A stretch of 64,000 bases of DNA from contig NZ_CP072941.1 of assembly GCF_018069625.1 (NCBI RefSeq), positions 1,612,001-1,676,000 of the forward strand. Reading direction: 5' to 3'. A program made the position numbers and the translations under genes. Origin of the DNA: Streptomyces yatensis. GTDB lineage: Bacteria; Actinomycetota; Actinomycetes; Streptomycetales; Streptomycetaceae. Of this stretch, positions 56,551-63,160 are shown piece by piece (the first letter of the stretch is position 1; each line of letters begins with the position of its first letter). The notes below the pieces were generated by a model. That model did not search any database. It saw nothing but the letters and a program-made list of their open reading frames with translations, and was not told the DNA's origin.

Positions 56551-57186
56551 ATGGAACGATCGACCGCGCGCTATGTCCTGCCCGAGTTCACCGAGCGCAC
56601 CAGCTCGGGGACGCACACCATGGACCCGTACTCCAAGCTGCTCTCCGAGCGCATCGTCTTCCTCGGCACCCCCATCGACGACACCGCCGCCAACGATGTG
56701 ATCGCGCAGCTGATCCATCTCGAACACGCCGCGCCCGAGCAGGACATCTCGCTCTACATCAACTCGCCCGGCGGCTCGTTCGGGGCCATGACGGCGGTCT
56801 ACGACACCCTGCACTTCATCTCCTGCGACATCGAGACGATCTGCCTGGGCCAGGCCGCCTCGGCGGCCGCCGTGCTGCTGGCCGCCGGCACCCCGGGCAA
56901 GCGGCTGGCCCTGCCGGGGGCGCGGATCCTCATCCACCAGGCCGCGTTCGCCGAGCCGGTCGAGGGCACCACCTCCGATCTCGAGATCCAGGCCAATGAG
57001 CTGCGGCGCACCCAGGAGACGCTCGAGCAGATGCTGGTGCGGCACACCGGCCAGAGCGCCGAGCGGATCCGGGCCGATATCGACCGCGACAAGATCTTCG
57101 ACGCCGAGGGCGCGGTGGCGTACGGGCTGGTGGACCAGGTCACCCAGAGCCGTAAGCTTCCGGGCACGCCGTCGCGGGCGAGGTGA
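56551..57186 (+). CDS. ClpP-family serine protease subunit (paralogue)
   Basis: The 211-residue protein has the ClpP triad: Ser104 in [14 protein letters not shown], His129 in GARILIHQ, and an Asp in DIDRDKIF (178-180); the 25-residue Ser-His spacing equals E. coli Clp[21 protein letters not shown] is the handle/oligomer region. Streptomyces have up to five ClpP proteins; this is not the housekeeping clpP1/clpP2 pair, since no second clpP or clpX is adjacent. ATG is 7 bp after GAGAGG. It is GTGA-coupled to a small gene. Confidence 0.92.
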   Translation: MERSTARYVLPEFTERTSSGTHTMDPYSKLLSERIVFLGTPIDDTAANDVIAQLIHLEHAAPEQDISLYINSPGGSFGAMTAVYDTLHFISCDIETICLGQAASAAAVLLAAGTPGKRLALPGARILIHQAAFAEPVEGTTSDLEIQANELRRTQETLEQMLVRHTGQSAERIRADIDRDKIFDAEGAVAYGLVDQVTQSRKLPGTPSRAR

Positions 57187-57500
57187 GCGCGGTGCTGCCA
57201 CCGGAGCTGCCCCCGCTGCCCGCGCTCACCCGCGCGGAGGGGAACGTCGTGGACGGCTATCTGGACGTGGTCGATCTGCTGGGCCGGATCAACCCGGCGC
57301 GCGGCAGCGACACCTATGGCGGTCTGCGGGCCGCCCAGGCCCTGGTGGGGAAGGCCACCGCGCTGCGGGACGCGCTGGCGCTGATGCATGAGCGCGGGGA
57401 GAGCGAGCTGCACACCGCGACCCTGGCCCGGGCCTTGCGGGTGCTGGACGGGGAGCGGCGCGCGGCGCGGGTCACGCTGCCCCCGGCGCTGCGCGCCTGA
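57183..57500 (+). CDS. Small uncharacterised helical protein coupled to clpP
   Basis: The 105-residue product starts at GTG 57183, overlapping the clpP stop. It is mostly helical ([40 protein letters not shown]) with no signal or metal motif. I do not recognise it. Coupling to clpP suggests an adaptor or a regulator of that protease, which is only inference. Confidence 0.7.
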   Translation: MSAVLPPELPPLPALTRAEGNVVDGYLDVVDLLGRINPARGSDTYGGLRAAQALVGKATALRDALALMHERGESELHTATLARALRVLDGERRAARVTLPPALRA

Positions 57501-58008
57501 GACGCGCCCGTCCGGGGTGCGGGACTGTCGCCGTCGAGGGGTGCGCGGCTCGCCTGTCGACAGTGCGGAGCCTCGCCCGCCGGGAGCGCGGGGGCGTCAC
57601 CCGTCGGGGGCGCCCAGTCGTCACACGTCGAGGGCGCCCGGCCGTCACCCGCCGGGAGCGCGGAGCCGTCGCCCGTCGGGAGCGCGGAGCCGTCACCCGC
57701 CGGGGCCGCCCCGCCGTCGCCCGAACGGCGGAGTCGGATTCCGGCGGCCCGGGCCGGGCCGGCTTGCGGCCCGCGGGCGTCCCGGGTCCGCGTCCCCGTC
57801 CGCCCCACCACGCCCCGACCCGGCCGTTCGCGCAGGTCACGGAGGTGGGGCGGGGCGGCCGGCACCACCCGAACGGCCCCGCAGTGACCACCGTCACACC
57901 GCGCCCTCTCGAGTCGGAAGCGGCGCCGCGGCTGCGTGACCATCCCAGGGGACGACAGGACTCCGCCACCACACCGGGGCGGAGTCGGCTCACGAAGGGT
58001 GGCGCGTG
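57501..58008. other. 508-bp intergenic region dominated by a 24-bp array
   Basis: The gap between the clpP-coupled gene and the NlpC/P60 gene. Its first half is the tandem array listed separately. The second half (57730-58008) is GC-rich unique sequence; I see no coding frame with a ribosome site and no clear promoter. Confidence 0.6.
57548..57730. repeat. 24-bp intergenic tandem repeat array (about 7 copies)
   Basis: Units of the type gtcacccgccgggagcgcgg plus agcc start at 57596, 57620, 57644, 57668, 57692 and 57716, with two more degenerate units before. They are contiguous with no spacers. The 24-bp period equals that of the repeat coding RADPVTGP at 27.7 kb, although the sequence differs. 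Confidence 0.85.
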
Positions 58009-58482
58009 ATGTCTGCGCACATACGTATCCCCAGGATGTTCTCGCGAGCGAGCGCCGTCTCGGCCCTCACCGTCGCCGCTGTGGGGGGCACCGTGGCGAC
58101 CCCGGGCTATCCAACGGAGGCCGAGGCCACGACCGCCGCGGCCAAGGCGCTGCGGATCGCGGCGTCGAAGAAGGGCGCACCGTACAAGTACGGCGCGGAG
58201 GGGCCCAAGCGCTTCGACTGCTCCGGGCTGACGCAGTACGCCTACAAGCGGGCCGGGAAGCGGCTGCCGCGCACCGCGGCCGCGCAGTACAACCGGACCC
58301 GCCACATCAAGGCCGGCTCCCGCAAGGGCGGGGACCTGGTGTTCTTCCACTCCGGGAGCGGGGTCTACCACGTCGGCGTGTACGCGGGCGGCGGCCGGAT
58401 CTGGCACGCCCCCAAGACCGGCACGGTGGTGCGGCTGGAGCGGATCTGGACCAAGAAGGTCTGGTACGGACATGTGCGCTGA
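58009..58482 (+). CDS. Secreted NlpC/P60 cell-wall endopeptidase
   Basis: The 157-residue protein has a signal (FSRASAVSALTVAAVGGTVA) and a bare NlpC/P60 domain: catalytic Cys in KRFDCSGLTQYAYKRAG, His in YHVGVYAGGGRIWHAP and a second His in WHAPKTGTVV. It would cut peptidoglycan stem peptides. There is no cell-wall-binding domain. ATG 58009 is used; GTG 58006 adds one residue. Confidence 0.93.
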   Translation: MSAHIRIPRMFSRASAVSALTVAAVGGTVATPGYPTEAEATTAAAKALRIAASKKGAPYKYGAEGPKRFDCSGLTQYAYKRAGKRLPRTAAAQYNRTRHIKAGSRKGGDLVFFHSGSGVYHVGVYAGGGRIWHAPKTGTVVRLERIWTKKVWYGHVR

Positions 58483-58571
58483 CCCGCCGTAGGTGTCAGT
58501 GACCGTGGGTAGGTTGACGGGGCCGGGCCACACCGCTGTGGACCGGCCCCGTCGACCACCGGAGGCATCGC

Positions 58572-58643
58572 ATGGCGTATCCCGACGACGATGGGTTCCG
58601 CGGCGAGCGCGGCGGCGTCGAGCGCGGTCCGGTGCCGGCATGA
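58572..58643 (+). CDS. 23-codon leader frame coupled to the cyclase-like gene
   Basis: A short frame (MAYPDDDGFRGERGG, 23 residues in all) starts at ATG 58572, 7 bp after GGAGG, and its TGA overlaps the next ATG (ATGA). The cyclase-like gene has no ribosome site of its own, so it may be translated by coupling. It could instead be the old N-terminus of that gene, separated by a frameshift. Confidence 0.5.
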   Translation: MAYPDDDGFRGERGGVERGPVPA

Positions 58644-59890
58644 ACGAGCCTTTCCGCGGTGAGCCCTTTCACGGTGAGCCCTTCCATGGCGAGCCCTTCC
58701 AGGCCGACCGCACCTACGACCAGGTGTATCTGCTCTTCGTCGACACCTCCGGGTATTCGACGATCGTCCGCTCGAACCCCAGGGACCGCGCCGCCCACGC
58801 CTTCGATCTGCTGCGCGAGCGGATGCGCGCCCGGATCGGGCAGCTCTCGGCGCAGCGGCGCTGTGCCCGCAGCGACTTGTGGAGCTGGCGTGGCGACGGG
58901 GGCTTCTTCGCGGTCCACGACGACTGCGAGAGCGTGGCCCGCGATGTCGCACTGGAGGCGGCCCGCACCTTTCTCACCCTGGATCTGCGCCATCTGCGGG
59001 ACGAGTTCGCGCGGGCGGGGGTGGACGGGGAGCTGCATGTGCGCATGGCGTTGCACAAGGGGGCGATACGCCACACCGGCGAGGGCCGGACCGGCACCAT
59101 CCACTCCCCCGACATCAATCTGGCCGCGCATCTGGAGAAGGCCACTCCGGCGGACTGCCTGGCGGTCTCGGAGGATGTGTACCGCACCGCGGGGCCGTAC
59201 GCGGAGCTGTTCGCCCATGTGGGAAGCCATGAGGGCAAGGACGTCTATCTGATGGCGGGCGACGGCGGCCCGGGCGGGGCGGCCAAGGCGTGGCTGGCGG
59301 GCCGGGGGCTTTCGGACGGCTCCCCGGTGCACGCCTATCCGGAGCGGCCGAGCCCCCAGGAGAAGGCGCGGCTGCTGGACGCGGCGGGCGAGGAGGTCCT
59401 CGACATGGGGACGGCGCTGCGCACCTCCTCCGGCCGGCTGGTCACCACCGAGCGTCCGGCCCACTTCCGCGACGCGATCCTCGGGCTGCTGCGGCGGGGC
59501 GGCACGTACCGCTGCTATCTGCTGGATCCGTCCTCGGACGCGGCGGCCACGCTCTCCCGTCAGTACCAGGAGGACATGACGCGGAAGATCAAGGATTCGC
59601 TGGAGCGGTTCGGCCGTTTCAAGGAGCGCTATGGAGCGGAGGCGGAGGGCTTGCACGTCTATCAGACCGACGAGTTCCCCGGCTTCTCGGCGCTGACCGT
59701 CGATATGCACCGGCCGAGCGGGCTGATCCTGTATTCCTCGTACCTGATGGGCACGAGCCGGTACGGGGTGATCGAGCGCGGCGACATGCCGCACTATCTG
59801 ATCGGCCCGGCCGCCGGGCGGGTCTTCACCCGGATCCGTCAGCTGGCCGAGGCGCGGGCCTCGGAGGGGCAGGCCCAGCGCGTGCTGTGA
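58640..59890 (+). CDS. Class III nucleotide-cyclase-like domain fused to a C-terminal sensor/effector-like domain
   Basis: The 416-residue protein begins with GEPFH repeats (residues 7-21), then a class III cyclase-homology domain (~25-205): LLFVDTSGYSTIV with metal Asp35, WSWRGDGGFFAVH with metal Asp86, and HSPDINLAAHLEKAT with Asn160, but His164 where adenylate cyclases have the transition-state Arg. The second half (~225-416) has LDMGTALRTSSGRLVTTERP, YRCYLLDPSSDAAATLSRQY and GLILYSSYLMGTSRYGVIER; similar regions follow HTH domains in other Streptomyces proteins, but I cannot name the family with certainty. It may make or sense a nucleotide. Adjacent to an ATPase/Xre/DUF397 module. Confidence 0.8.
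   Translation: MNEPFRGEPFHGEPFHGEPFQADRTYDQVYLLFVDTSGYSTIVRSNPRDRAAHAFDLLRERMRARIGQLSAQRRCARSDLWSWRGDGGFFAVHDDCESVARDVALEAARTFLTLDLRHLRDEFARAGVDGELHVRMALHKGAIRHTGEGRTGTIHSPDINLAAHLEKATPADCLAVSEDVYRTAGPYAELFAHVGSHEGKDVYLMAGDGGPGGAAKAWLAGRGLSDGSPVHAYPERPSPQEKARLLDAAGEEVLDMGTALRTSSGRLVTTERPAHFRDAILGLLRRGGTYRCYLLDPSSDAAATLSRQYQEDMTRKIKDSLERFGRFKERYGAEAEGLHVYQTDEFPGFSALTVDMHRPSGLILYSSYLMGTSRYGVIERGDMPHYLIGPAAGRVFTRIRQLAEARASEGQAQRVL
58655..58703. repeat. 15-bp in-frame repeat at the start of the cyclase-like gene
   Basis: Three copies of ggtgagccctttcac-like units (15 bp) encode RGEPF, HGEPF, HGEPF at the N-terminus. Confidence 0.8.
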
Positions 59891-59896
59891 GCGGGT

Positions 59897-60325
59897 TCAG
59901 CGGACCGGCACGGTCCACGGCAGGGCGATCCACACGGTCTTGCCGCCGTCCGCGGTCGGGGTGACGAACACCTCGCCGCCCGACTCCGCGGCCAGACAGC
60001 GCACGATGACCATGCCGCGGCCGCTGTCCTGCTGGGTGGCCAGCGGCAGCCATCTGGGCCATTTGGGATGGCTGTCGGTGACCCCGATCTCCAGCCGCTG
60101 CTCGCGGTCGAGCCGTAGGTCGACGGTGAAGGTGGGCGACTGGCCCACGGTGTGCTCCACGGCGTTGGTGGCGAGCTCGGAGACGATCAGCCGCACGGTG
60201 TCGGCGGCCTCCCCCTCCTGTCCGAGCCCCCATTCGGCGAGCACGTCCGTGACATAGGCACGTGCCGCGGGAACCGACGCCGGTGCGCTCGGCAGAGTGA
60301 CGGATGCTTCCTGATGGTCTGCCAT
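59897..60325 (-). CDS. SpoIIAB/RsbW-like ATP-binding protein
   Basis: The 142-residue protein is a compact GHKL ATPase: N-box RLIVSELATNAVEHTVG, G1 EIGVTDSHPKWPR and G2 DSGRGMVIVRCLAAESGG. It lacks the repeat extension of the 27-kb paralogue. It is divergent from an Xre/DUF5753 gene and convergent with the cyclase-like gene (6 bp apart). ATPase, Xre and DUF397 genes together form the WhiJ/AbaA-type module. Confidence 0.92.
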   Translation of the reverse strand: MADHQEASVTLPSAPASVPAARAYVTDVLAEWGLGQEGEAADTVRLIVSELATNAVEHTVGQSPTFTVDLRLDREQRLEIGVTDSHPKWPRWLPLATQQDSGRGMVIVRCLAAESGGEVFVTPTADGGKTVWIALPWTVPVR

Positions 60326-60529
60326 GACGGCCTGTCCCTTTCCCGTCGGGGCGCGGCTGCGGACGCGTTGGAAGGTGGAGCTGCGAAGCCGGTGAAGTCG
60401 TGGGCTGCCCTGACGGCTCTACGCGTCAGAGTGCCACCGATGCCCGCCGCAACGGGGGCGATCCACCGAGTTATGCATATATCTGTCGCCCAAAGCGGTG
60501 AACTCTGCTACGGAAAACCGGATTTGGAG

Positions 60530-60538
60530 GGCACACTG
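60530..60538. promoter_or_regulatory. Motif shared by both Xre gene leaders
   Basis: ggcacactg lies 66 bp before this Xre start and the identical 9-mer lies at 30841-30849, 39 bp before the other Xre start. A shared promoter element or operator half-site is possible. Confidence 0.35.
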
Positions 60539-60603
60539 GGCCACTGGTGCGACACGCGCTGTGGGTGACGCGCCGGCAAGGGGAAGGGCGGGAGGGAGAA
60601 CTC

Positions 60604-61473
60604 ATGCGGTACGGCCCGGCGGTGCGCCGTCGCAAGCTCGGCGCGGAACTCCGCCGCCAGCGGGATCTGGCCGGACTCACCAGCGGTGAGGTCGCCCTCC
60701 GGCTGGGCTGGCATCAGTCGAAGGTGAGCCGGATCGAGACCGGCCGGAGCGGGGCCAAGCCCTCGGATGTGGCGCGGCTGCTGGAGGTCTACGAGGTCGC
60801 CGACCCGGAGCTGCGCGCCCTGCTGGAGGCGCTGTGCCGCGGGGGCGCCTCGGATCCGGAGGGGTCACGGCGCGGCTGGTGGTACGCGTACCGCGATCTA
60901 CTGCCGCCCGCCTACCGGGACTTCATCAGCCTGGAGGCGGAGGCGTCGGACGCGTACACCCTGGAGACCACGGTGGTGCCGGGTCTGCTGCAGACCCCGG
61001 ACTACGCCCGGGCGGTGACCCTCGCGGCGCTCCCGGATCTGCCGCGGCCCCAGGTGGACTCGCTGGTGGAGGTGCGGATCGCACGCCAGTCGGTGCTGCA
61101 CGGCGAGCGGCCGCTGCGGCTGCACGCGGTGCTGGACGAGGCGGCGCTGCGGCGTGAGGTGGGCGGACCCGGGGTGATGACGGCGCAATTGAGCCATCTG
61201 GCCAATCTTTGCGCATTGCCTCAGGTGCGGCTGCAGGTGCTGCCATTCTCTATCGGAATGCCCATTGGTATGACAGGTCCTTTCATTATTTTCTCTTTTC
61301 CGCACATTAGTGACCTGGACGTAGTAGTTCTCGACCACCTGACGAGTAGCCTCTATCTGGAGCGGAAAGAAGACCTCCGGGCGTACAGCGCCGCGTTCGA
61401 AGTACTGCGGACCCGCGCCCTGACACCTGAGGAATCGTTGTCCTTCATCAACAAAATCGGGGGCGGCGCCTGA
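60604..61473 (+). CDS. Xre-family regulator with DUF5753 domain, second copy
   Basis: The 289-residue protein has helix-turn-helix LGAELRRQRDLAGLTSGEVA and LRLGWHQSKVSRIETGRSGA, then DUF5753 from LEAEASDAYTLETTVVPGLL. GGAGGGAG precedes ATG 60604. Bases ~61180-61450 are much AT-richer than the rest (for example cattattttctcttttccgc), encoding LPFSIGMPIGMTGPFIIFSF, while the frame stays intact. It lies 9 bp before the DUF397 gene. Confidence 0.93.
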   Translation: MRYGPAVRRRKLGAELRRQRDLAGLTSGEVALRLGWHQSKVSRIETGRSGAKPSDVARLLEVYEVADPELRALLEALCRGGASDPEGSRRGWWYAYRDLLPPAYRDFISLEAEASDAYTLETTVVPGLLQTPDYARAVTLAALPDLPRPQVDSLVEVRIARQSVLHGERPLRLHAVLDEAALRREVGGPGVMTAQLSHLANLCALPQVRLQVLPFSIGMPIGMTGPFIIFSFPHISDLDVVVLDHLTSSLYLERKEDLRAYSAAFEVLRTRALTPEESLSFINKIGGGA

Positions 61474-61482
61474 GGGGGCACC

Positions 61483-61719
61483 ATGTCCAGTATGTCCGCC
61501 AAGTCCGTCCACTGGCTGCGCAGCAGCTACAGCGTCGGCATGAACAATTGCGTCGAGACGGCCCTGCTGGGGTCTGACCGGCTCGGCGTGCGCGATTCGA
61601 AGAACACGGCGGGCCCCGTCCTGCTGTTCACCCCGTCGACCTGGGTCTCCTTCCTCGAGGGGCTCAAGGACGACGGCCTCGGCTCCGGCACCTCCCGCTC
61701 GGCCGGAACCGGAAGCTGA
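61483..61719 (+). CDS. DUF397 small protein, second copy
   Basis: The 78-residue protein has WLRSSYSVGMNNCVETALLG and VRDSKNTAGPVLLFTPSTWV, the DUF397 core. GAGGGGG precedes the ATG. The Ser/Gly-rich tail is longer than in the first copy (31.8 kb). It probably works with the adjacent Xre regulator. Confidence 0.92.
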   Translation: MSSMSAKSVHWLRSSYSVGMNNCVETALLGSDRLGVRDSKNTAGPVLLFTPSTWVSFLEGLKDDGLGSGTSRSAGTGS

Positions 61720-61745
61720 TCCGTCAGTGAAGTATCTGTTCCGCC

Positions 61746-61768
61746 GGTGAACGGCTGATCCGTTCACC
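61746..61768. terminator. Hairpin terminator between DUF397 and bioF
   Basis: ggtgaacgg-ctgat-ccgttcacc is a perfect 9-bp stem between the two convergent genes. Confidence 0.75.
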
Positions 61769-61785
61769 CTCCCGTCAGTGAGCCA

Positions 61786-62991
61786 TCAGGCGGTCGGCGC
61801 GGTCTTCACGATCACGTCGACCGCCTTCTCGACCTGCTCCTCCGTCAGGTCCCCACGCGCCGTCAGCCGCAGCCGCGAGATGCCGTCGGGGACGGACGGC
61901 GGGCGGAAGCACCCCACCAGCAGCCCGGCCGCGCGGCAGTCCGCGGCCCAGCGCACCGCCCGCTCCGGCGACGGGGCCCGCACCGAGACCACCGACGCGT
62001 CCGGCCGCACCGCGGCCAGCCCGGCGGCGGTCAGCCGTCCGTAGAGCCCCATGGCGACCGTACGGACGCGGGCGGCGCGCTCCGGCTCCCGGCGCAGCAG
62101 CCGCAGGCTCGCCAGGGCCGCGCCCACGGCCGCCGGGTTGAGCCCGGTGTCGAAGATGAACGTGCGTGCGGTGTTCACCAGGTGCTCGATCACCCGGGCG
62201 GGCCCCAGCACCACACCGCCCTGACTGCCCAGCGACTTGGAGAGGGTGGCCGTGACCACCACGTCCGGCGCGCCCGCGAGCCCGGCCCCGTGCACCGCGC
62301 CGCGCCCGCCCTCGCCGAGCACCCCGAGGCCATGCGCCTCGTCCACCACCAGCGCCGCGCCGTACGCGCGGCAGGCCCCGGCGAGGGCGGCCAGCGGGGC
62401 GGCGTCGCCGTCGACGGAGAAGACCGAGTCGCTGACGGCGAGGGCGCGCCGGCGCGCGGGGACCGCTCCGGTCTCCTCGACGGCCTGCTCCCGCGCTTCT
62501 TCTTCGGCCGCGCCCAGTGCCTTGCGCACGGCCTCCGGGTCGGCGTGCGGGACGACGGCGACCTCGGCGCGGGAGAGCCGGCAGCCGTCGATGAGCGAGG
62601 CGTGATTGCCCGCGTCGGAGACGACCAGGGCATCCCGGCCGCTCAGCGCGGAGACGGCGGCCAGATTGGCGGCGTAACCGGAGGAGAAGACCAGGGCCGC
62701 CTCGAAACCGCAGAAGCCGGCGAGTTCCCGCTCCAGTGTGGTGTGCAGTTCGGTCGAGCCGGTGACCAGGCGCGATCCGGTGGACCCCGCGCCCCAGCGC
62801 TGCGCCGCCGCGGCCGCGGCGGCCGTCACCTCCGGGTGCCGGGCCAGCCCCAGATAGTCGTTGCTCGCCAGATCGAGCAGCGGGGAGTCGGCGGGCCGGG
62901 GACTGAGCCGGCGCACCAGCCCGGCCCGGTCGCGCCGCTCCCGCTGTGCGTCGATCCATGCGAACGCGTCGTCCGGGCGGTCCTGGGGCAT
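61786..62991 (-). CDS. bioF: 8-amino-7-oxononanoate synthase BioF
   Basis: The 401-residue PLP enzyme has SNDYLGLARHPEVTAAAAAA, GSTGSRLVTGSTELHTTLER, VVDEAHGLGVLGEGGRG and the Schiff-base lysine in TATLSKSLGSQGG. It joins alanine to pimeloyl-ACP or -CoA in biotin synthesis. It is somewhat longer than the usual 385 residues owing to an Ala/Glu-rich insert (~150-170). Divergent from bioB. Confidence 0.94.
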   Translation of the reverse strand: MPQDRPDDAFAWIDAQRERRDRAGLVRRLSPRPADSPLLDLASNDYLGLARHPEVTAAAAAAAQRWGAGSTGSRLVTGSTELHTTLERELAGFCGFEAALVFSSGYAANLAAVSALSGRDALVVSDAGNHASLIDGCRLSRAEVAVVPHADPEAVRKALGAAEEEAREQAVEETGAVPARRRALAVSDSVFSVDGDAAPLAALAGACRAYGAALVVDEAHGLGVLGEGGRGAVHGAGLAGAPDVVVTATLSKSLGSQGGVVLGPARVIEHLVNTARTFIFDTGLNPAAVGAALASLRLLRREPERAARVRTVAMGLYGRLTAAGLAAVRPDASVVSVRAPSPERAVRWAADCRAAGLLVGCFRPPSVPDGISRLRLTARGDLTEEQVEKAVDVIVKTAPTA

Positions 62992-63074
62992 CGGCTGCCT
63001 CGCCTTCCGTGGCCTCGTCAAGGGCACCGACTGTCGGGTCCGGATAGAACGTAGCCCCCTCCATGCCAGGTCAT

Positions 63075-63094
63075 GGTGTGGCAATACCCACACC
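63075..63094. promoter_or_regulatory. Inverted repeat between bioF and bioB
   Basis: ggtgtgg-N6-ccacacc is a perfect 7-6-7 inverted repeat in the 169-bp divergent gap. It may bind a biotin repressor or overlap a promoter. It does not match the BioQ half-sites I know of. Confidence 0.4.
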
Positions 63095-63160
63095 TCGATC
63101 CGCGCGTCTTGTACGGTCCCTCCTTGGCCGGGAGCGGTGGGGTAGGAAAGGATCGTCGCC

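Noticed and set aside
56155..56554. Toxin gene expected beside the Phd antitoxin
   Set aside because: I looked on both sides: one neighbour is the convergent M28 peptidase, the other the divergent ClpP gene. No small RelE, Doc or PIN-like frame exists.
57548..57730. Possible CRISPR array
   Set aside because: Units are contiguous and have no unique spacers; there are no cas genes in the window.
57563..58009. Arg-rich 148-codon frame across the 24-bp array
   Set aside because: It consists of the repeat only, has no ribosome site, and overlaps the NlpC/P60 leader.
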